Assembly: GCF_036327415.1 (NCBI RefSeq)
Contig: NZ_CP123961.1
Coordinates: 992,001 to 1,056,000, forward strand
Length of the DNA: 64,000 nt
Direction of reading: 5' to 3'
DNA from: Bartonella grahamii subsp. shimonis
GTDB taxonomy: Bacteria > Pseudomonadota > Alphaproteobacteria > Rhizobiales > Rhizobiaceae
This document shows positions 58,013 to 64,000 of this stretch, in pieces. Position numbers and translations under genes: made by a program. The notes beneath the pieces are model-generated. The model worked only from the letters and a program-made list of their open reading frames with translations. It did no database searches and was not told where the DNA came from. Every line of letters starts with the position of its first letter. Position 1 is the stretch's first letter.

Positions 58013-59464
58013 TTAGAATTGTTCACGCCAGAAAGCGGGAATAAAAAGGACGAATATTGTTATAATTTCAAGACGTCCAGCTAGCATTAGAAAACTTAAA
58101 ATCCATAAAGCATTATCGTTGATTGTAGAGAAATTACCAGCGGGGCCAATAATATCTCCAAAGCCTGGACCAACATTTGAAAGTGCGGTTAAGACCCCTG
58201 TAAAGGCAGAGGTAAAGTCAAGACCGGTTGTAAGCAAAAGTGCCGTGCCGATAACAAGGCAAAACATATAAAGACAGACAAAAAACAAAACGGCTTGAGC
58301 AACATCGTTTGATATATTTGAGTGATCGTAGCGCGCCTTTACAACGACATTAGGAGAAAGAAGTTTTTCTATATTTGTTTGTGTAATACGCCAAAGAATA
58401 ATGAGGCGATTGATTTTCATGCCACCAGAAGTAGAACCAGCACATCCGCCTGTAAAAGAAACAATGAAGAAAATTCCAAGCGCAAACGGTCCCCAAAGTT
58501 GATAATCTTCAGCGCTGTAACCTGTGGTGCTAATAATGGATGAAAGATGAAAAATGACATCAAGGAAAATCAAGTGGAAAGCGCGATGATCATAAAACCG
58601 TAGCCATGCCGCTAAAGCAAAGCTGAAAAGGAGAACGATATGGAGAAAAACAATCACTTGTGGGTCAAGGAAGCGTTTGGAGTGTCCAGGAAGGACTAAT
58701 TTAACATAAAGTACGAAGGGCAAAGCAGAAAGCAACATGAAGATTGTTGAAATAATTAAGATGGCTGGTGTATCAGAAAAATAGCCAAAAGAAGCATCAT
58801 GCGTTGAAAAACCAGCTGTTGCTACTGTACTCATTGCATGGTTAATGGCATCAAATAAACTCATGCCTGCAGTAAAATAAGAAAGCATACAAGCCAATGT
58901 GAGTCCAACATAAGCGATGATAATTCCGTTAGCAATTTGGTTGATGCGAGGCAATATTTTTTCAGATTTATCAGATGATTCCATATGAAAAAGTCGTACA
59001 CCACCCACACGCAGTGAAGGCAAAAGCAAGAGGGCTAAACCGATAAAACCAATGCCCCCAATCCAGCATATAATAGAACGCCATAATAAAATACTTCGCG
59101 ATAAATTATCAAGACCAGAAAGGACTGTGGAGCCTGTTGTTGTAATTCCAGAAACAGATTCAAAAATGGCTCCTGCTAGAGAAATGGGAAGAGGAGAAAG
59201 ATAAAGAGGTAAGGCACCTACGATGCTTCCTGTTAGCCAAAGACAAACAGTGAGCATAAAGCCAAGTCGTGCTGAAAAACGACAAGTAGCTCCCTTAGTT
59301 GCTAAAAGAATCAGCGTTGCTAACATGGTAGTTATGGCACAAGAATAGAGAAAGGTTATCCAATTACGATTGTTGTCGTGCAAATCCACAAAAATTGGCA
59401 AAAGCATTGCTCCTCCCATGATTAACGCAAAACGTGCACAAACATTGATAATAAACTGAAAAAT
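58013..59464 (-). CDS. trkH: TrkH-family potassium uptake protein, probable ATT start
   Basis: Ion-conducting membrane subunit of a K+ uptake system; it needs a TrkA/KtrA-type gating protein not encoded nearby. The protein has about ten membrane segments with four pore loops: SGITTTGSTVLSGLD, STVATAGFSTHDASFG, SIISTTGYSAEDYQLWG and TALSNVGPGFGDIIGPAGNF. The first ATG (59419, MGGAMLLPIF) has no ribosome binding site and cuts the first helix. Upstream the frame stays open to TAG 59474-59476, with FQFIINVCARFAL completing the helix. AGGGA at 59471-59475 is six bases before ATT 59464. Starting there gives 483 residues, the usual TrkH length. Confidence 0.85.
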   Translation of the reverse strand: MFQFIINVCARFALIMGGAMLLPIFVDLHDNNRNWITFLYSCAITTMLATLILLATKGATCRFSARLGFMLTVCLWLTGSIVGALPLYLSPLPISLAGAIFESVSGITTTGSTVLSGLDNLSRSILLWRSIICWIGGIGFIGLALLLLPSLRVGGVRLFHMESSDKSEKILPRINQIANGIIIAYVGLTLACMLSYFTAGMSLFDAINHAMSTVATAGFSTHDASFGYFSDTPAILIISTIFMLLSALPFVLYVKLVLPGHSKRFLDPQVIVFLHIVLLFSFALAAWLRFYDHRAFHLIFLDVIFHLSSIISTTGYSAEDYQLWGPFALGIFFIVSFTGGCAGSTSGGMKINRLIILWRITQTNIEKLLSPNVVVKARYDHSNISNDVAQAVLFFVCLYMFCLVIGTALLLTTGLDFTSAFTGVLTALSNVGPGFGDIIGPAGNFSTINDNALWILSFLMLAGRLEIITIFVLFIPAFWREQF

Positions 59465-59716
59465 GACCGTTCCCTATCTTTGTATCTCTTTTTATTATGG
59501 TTTTGTGCCCATAAGAATTTACGTTTTTCTCTTTATAGGATAAAGATTAATTCTTAACCTTAGCATGCCTTGATGAATTGATAATCAGACCTTTTCATAA
59601 AACTTGAAAAGGAGTATGTATAACATAATTGAGGCTCTTGAAAAATGTTTTTTAAAAGGCTGCATTCCGTTATCGTTTACAGAATAATTAAGTTATAATA
59701 AAATAAAGGGGATTTA

Positions 59717-60673
59717 ATGATACAATCGCATATTCGTCTGCTGATTATTGGCTCAGGTCCGGCTGGTTATACAGCGGCGATCTATGCAGCAAGAGCAATG
59801 CTTAAGCCGGTTTTGGTGACGGGCTTGCAGCAGGGTGGACAATTAACAATTACAACTGATGTTGAGAATTATCCAGGTTTTGCAGATCCCATTCAAGGAC
59901 CATGGTTGATGGAACAAATAGCAAAACAAGCTGAGAATATGGGGACAAAAATTGTCTATGATACAATTATAAAGGCTGATTTGTTGAAGTATCCTTTTGT
60001 CTTATATGGGGATTCAGGAACACAATATTCTTGTGATGCACTGATTATTACAACAGGAGCTCAAGCGCGCTGGCTTGGTTTAGAAAGTGAACAGACCTTT
60101 ATGGGCAGTGGTGTTTCCGCTTGTGCTACATGTGATGGCTTTTTTTACCGTGATAAGGACGTTATTGTCGTGGGAGGAGGAAATACGGCTGTTGAAGAAG
60201 CACTTTATTTATCGCATTTGGCTAAAAGTGTAAGTGTAGTTCATCGCCGAGATCATTTTCGGGCAGAAAAAATTTTGCAAGATAGGTTGCTTGCTTGCAA
60301 GAACGTACGTATTATTTGGGATCATGTGGTGGAAGAAATTATTGGTTTGCCAGCTCAAGATTCAATGGGGGCTGTTGTAACAGGGGCTCGTCTGAAAAAT
60401 GTTAAGACAGGCCACGAGATGAAAGTGAATGCAGAGGGCATATTTATTGCCATTGGGCATGATCCTGCTGTTTCTCTGTTTGAAGGACAGTTGAAACAAA
60501 AACGAGGCGGTTATTTATGGACAGCACCGGACTCAACAGCGACAAGTATTGCTGGTGTTTTTGCTGCTGGGGATGTAACAGATGCAACATTTCGCCAAGC
60601 TGTAACAGCTGCGGGAAGAGGATGTATGGCAGCGTTGGAAGCAGAACGGTTTTTGGATATACCTAAGCGTTAG
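59717..60673 (+). CDS. trxB: Thioredoxin-disulfide reductase
   Basis: FAD enzyme that reduces thioredoxin with NADPH. Of 318 residues: FAD-binding GSGPAGYTAAIYAAR at the N-terminus, redox CATCDG near residues 136-141, NADPH-binding GGGNTAVEEALYLSHLAK near 155, HRRDHFRAEK (NADP phosphate contact) and the C-terminal FAD motif GVFAAGDVTDATFRQAVTAAGRGCMAA. AAGGGG precedes the ATG. vtlR/lsrB follows after 42 bases. Confidence 0.97.
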   Translation: MIQSHIRLLIIGSGPAGYTAAIYAARAMLKPVLVTGLQQGGQLTITTDVENYPGFADPIQGPWLMEQIAKQAENMGTKIVYDTIIKADLLKYPFVLYGDSGTQYSCDALIITTGAQARWLGLESEQTFMGSGVSACATCDGFFYRDKDVIVVGGGNTAVEEALYLSHLAKSVSVVHRRDHFRAEKILQDRLLACKNVRIIWDHVVEEIIGLPAQDSMGAVVTGARLKNVKTGHEMKVNAEGIFIAIGHDPAVSLFEGQLKQKRGGYLWTAPDSTATSIAGVFAAGDVTDATFRQAVTAAGRGCMAALEAERFLDIPKR

Positions 60674-60715
60674 CAACTCATTGAGAACATAGAGAATCTA
60701 GAGGTAGAATTAATT

Positions 60716-61621
60716 GTGGCGCCACCGTTGGATTGGGATAAGTTAAGGATTTTTCACGCTGCAGCAGAAGCGGGATCTTTTACGCATGCTGCTCAAAAAC
60801 TTCATTTATCTCAATCAGCCGTTTCACGACAGGTTTCGGCTTTAGAACAAGAGGTTGGGGTATCCTTATTTCAACGTCATGCGCGTGGTTTGATTCTTAC
60901 AGAACAGGGAGAAACTCTTTATCGTACAGCTCATGATGTTTTGATGAAGCTTGAAAGTGTACGTTTGCAATTAAGTGAAAGCTATGCAAAACCAACGGGG
61001 CACTTGCGTGTGACCTCGACTTTTGGAATGGGGGCAGGGTGGATTGCAGAGCGTATGCCAGAATTTCTTAGTCTTTATCCTGATATGCAGGTTCAGCTTT
61101 TGCTTTCCGATGAAGAGCTTGATTTGACAATGTGTCATGCGGATTGTGCTGTTCGCTTACATCAACCCCAACAACCTGATCTTATACAAAGAAAACTCTT
61201 TACAATTCATATGCATGTTTATGCTTCGGAAAAGTATATTGCAAATTATGGAAAGCCAAAAAAATTGTCTGATCTCGATGAGCATCGTATTATTTCGTTC
61301 GGTGAGCCTGTCCCACCTTATTTGTCTGGTTTAAATTGGTTGGAAAAGGCTGGTAGAAGTGATGGATCATTGCGCGTTTCAGTTCTACAAATCAACAATA
61401 TCATCTCAATAAAGAATGCGCTTATGCGTGATCTTGGGATTGCTGTGCTGCCTGATTATATCGTCAATAATGATGAGCATTTGGTGCGTCTTTTTCCTGA
61501 TATGGTTGATATTCCTTCTTTTGATACTTTTTTTTGTTATCCTTATAATTTAAAGAATTTGGCAAGGTTAAATGCTTTTCGAGATTATATTTTTTTAAAA
61601 GCCCGTCAGTGGTCTTTTTAA
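60716..61621 (+). CDS. lsrB: LysR-family regulator VtlR/LsrB
   Basis: A 301-residue LysR-type regulator starting at GTG 60716 after a GAGGTAG site. The winged helix-turn-helix is at about 6-65 (LRIFHAAAEAGSFTHAAQKL and HLSQSAVSRQVSALEQEVG); the effector domain follows. A LysR gene directly after trxB is the conserved position of LsrB (Sinorhizobium, redox and symbiosis) and VtlR (Brucella, virulence, activator of small RNA AbcR2). Cysteines in LTMCHADCAVRL (about 141-146) and FFCYPYN could serve redox sensing as reported for LsrB. Orthology is by context and general sequence. Confidence 0.85.
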   Translation: MAPPLDWDKLRIFHAAAEAGSFTHAAQKLHLSQSAVSRQVSALEQEVGVSLFQRHARGLILTEQGETLYRTAHDVLMKLESVRLQLSESYAKPTGHLRVTSTFGMGAGWIAERMPEFLSLYPDMQVQLLLSDEELDLTMCHADCAVRLHQPQQPDLIQRKLFTIHMHVYASEKYIANYGKPKKLSDLDEHRIISFGEPVPPYLSGLNWLEKAGRSDGSLRVSVLQINNIISIKNALMRDLGIAVLPDYIVNNDEHLVRLFPDMVDIPSFDTFFCYPYNLKNLARLNAFRDYIFLKARQWSF

Positions 61622-61993
61622 TATTAATGCCTTAATTTATAAGGAATAATTAACTGTTGTGCAACTTGAGATTCCCCTAATATTCTTTCGTTTCAAGTTT
61701 GCCCATATTGAATCAATTAAAACTATTCGTTGCACGTTAAAAGTGAAGGGAGGCCGCGTAGAGAAATCTTTTTGAAAAAAGTGATAAATGTTTTTTGTGA
61801 ATGCTAGAAAATGTGAGGGTTCTTGTATATTGAAAACTGGACAATCGTGTGATGGTGTAGCTTACATCTTTATATTTAATTTAAAGAGAGTGCTACATGA
61901 TGGAGACAAATTTAAAGCTATGTGTTTATTGCATAGCAGATACGCTTAAGTCTTTATTGTACTTTTTCTTATAAAATGACATAGAATATCATC
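61622..61993 (+). other. Spacer with degenerate repeat, tiny frame and small-RNA promoter
   Basis: It holds the degenerate repeat copy (61665-61790), then an ATG at 61897 opening a 25-codon frame (METNLKLCVYCIADTLKSLL, from the second ATG) with a weak ribosome site; I cannot say if it is translated. A promoter-like TTGTAC (61957-61962) and TAGAAT (61982-61987) with a long 19-base spacing precede the small RNA candidate. Confidence 0.45.
61665..61790 (+). repeat. Dispersed intergenic repeat, degenerate copy E
   Basis: CTTTCGTTTCAAGTTTGCCC, CATATTGAATCAATTAAAAC, GTTGCACGTTAAAAGTGA match the first two thirds of the family; the final block is changed to AGAGAAATC. Confidence 0.5.
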
Positions 61994-62112
61994 TCTTGAT
62001 TATGTTGCCTCCCATTGCATTTTCTTGAGTGTTCCCTTACGAAGATCTATCGGATTGATTTTATCTCTGAGGATTTTCCAAATTTGCCGGACATATGTCC
62101 GGCTTTTTTTTT
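61994..62112 (+). ncRNA. Candidate AbcR-type (alpha-r15) trans-acting small RNA
   Basis: About 119 bases from the position expected of a start behind TAGAAT to the end of a very strong terminator. The body has two C-rich anti-Shine-Dalgarno-like stretches, GCCTCCCATTGC (62007-62018) and GTGTTCCCTTACG (62029-62041). AbcR RNAs of Agrobacterium, Brucella and Sinorhizobium are of similar length, use CUCCC/UUCCC-type loops to block ABC-transporter mRNAs, and in Brucella AbcR2 depends on VtlR. Here it lies directly downstream of the vtlR/lsrB gene. Identification is by context and motifs; no covariance search was possible. Confidence 0.6.
62086..62112 (+). terminator. Strong intrinsic terminator of the small RNA candidate
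   Basis: GCCGGACATATGTCCGGC (62086-62103) is a perfect 18-base palindrome, followed by nine T (62104-62112). It is the strongest terminator in the window and no protein gene ends nearby on this strand. Confidence 0.92.
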
Positions 62113-62757
62113 ATTTTTGAAAAAGTCCCTAGAAATTGCAATATATGGGAAGGTGATAAGGAAAAAATTTCGAAACTTGTGGATCCCCAACAATTTTTTA
62201 AGAATACTAAAATTCAATGAGGAGTTTGAGGGAGATCTATCCCATTGTACCATAAAAGTCTGTCTTTTAGAGGCGTGATATAAAATATTTAAAATATTAT
62301 ACATGAAGTGCTTTTTATTAGAGTGTGAGGTGAATATTTAAGGCAGCTCTTGTTTATAAAGCCTATCAAGTAGTTATTAGATAAAACTTAAAGGAAACTG
62401 GATTGTTTACATAACGGATGGGAGGTGGCTTCTTCTTCATTTTAGGACGAAGAAGAAGCCGAGAAATAGAAAAGATCTGATTATAAGGGCAATTGTGTTT
62501 AAAAGTGCTTGGTCTTTTTTAGAGTTATAAATTGAATAGAAAAAGCAGAATAGGCTTTTCACCTCTCATAATAATAGACCGATTCATTTATTTGATTGCT
62601 AGATTTTTTTGATCTTTATCTACAGCCCCTATTGTTGTGTTTATTCATGGATATTTTTGCGGAATCGATTGATTCAGACCATGATACAGCTTCTGATAAT
62701 TTTTCGGATATACTGACATTCGGCAAAAAACGATCACAAGAGATGATATTAAAAATT
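62113..62757. other. Spacer with a perfect 12-bp hairpin
   Basis: 645 bases up to the end of the minus-strand aminotransferase gene. GGCTTCTTCTTC (62427-62438) pairs perfectly with GAAGAAGAAGCC (62449-62460) around a 10-base loop, with no T-tail on either strand. Nothing else stands out. Confidence 0.55.
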
Positions 62758-63981
<1,224 letters not shown>

Positions 63982-64000
63982 TCAACAAATGGTTATTGCT

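Noticed and set aside
62015-62304. Two overlapping opposite-strand frames of 85-87 codons across the terminator
   Set aside because: They cross the strong palindrome-T9 terminator and have no ribosome sites; the small RNA reading explains the sequence better.

Overview
The window is chromosomal DNA of a small-genome, AT-rich alphaproteobacterium of the Rhizobiales, most likely a Bartonella. Supporting points are a hemin-binding/Omp25-type outer membrane protein, HtrA, a FeuP/FeuQ pair, a BA14K-family protein, a VtlR/LsrB regulator beside trxB, low GC, long AT-rich spacers with decayed sequence, and the gene order lgt-midA-pgeF, rplY-pth and greA-lpcC. I cannot name the species. I found no rRNA, recognisable tRNA, CRISPR array, intact insertion sequence or prophage.

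Layout. 1-4.6 kb (minus): an edge-truncated DUF1499 protein, a DUF1254/DUF1214 pair and a class A penicillin-binding protein. 4.8-7.2 kb (plus): a small FeuN-like secreted protein with a damaged start, then feuP and feuQ. 7.4-11.4 kb: cytochrome c maturation genes ccmI, ccmE, ccmF, ccmH. 11.6-18.3 kb: htrA, a second two-component pair and glnE. 19-22 kb: a hemin-binding-type porin and a metallophosphoesterase, separated by repeat-bearing spacers. 22.9-29.8 kb (minus): a MoxR-DUF58-DUF4159-membrane protein operon. 30-36 kb: cca, trmL, the cytochrome bc1 operon petABC and a PRC-barrel protein. 36.4-43 kb: ychF, an L,D-transpeptidase, pth, rplY, a HerA-like ATPase and prs. 43.4-49.8 kb: pgeF, midA, lgt, ubiK, a YbjN protein and a third two-component pair. 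49.9-57 kb: an MBL hydrolase, BA14K protein, uvrB, an SH3 protein, greA and an LPS-core glycosyltransferase with a 3' frameshift. 58-64 kb: trkH, trxB, vtlR/lsrB, a probable AbcR-type small RNA and an aspartate aminotransferase.

How they fit together. Heme and respiration recur: Ccm proteins attach heme to c-type cytochromes such as cytochrome c1, UbiK and MidA-type proteins support quinone or complex I assembly, and the outer membrane protein may bind heme. Envelope biogenesis is the second theme (PBP1A, L,D-transpeptidase, PgeF, Lgt, the LPS-core transferase, HtrA). Three OmpR-type two-component systems and one LysR regulator supply regulation.

The least explained items are regulatory or non-coding: a small RNA candidate beside vtlR, a terminator in the greA leader, a FeuN-like gene with a stop at codon 4, a degenerate dispersed intergenic repeat family (seven copies seen), several perfect inverted repeats, and a trkH gene that appears to start at ATT.
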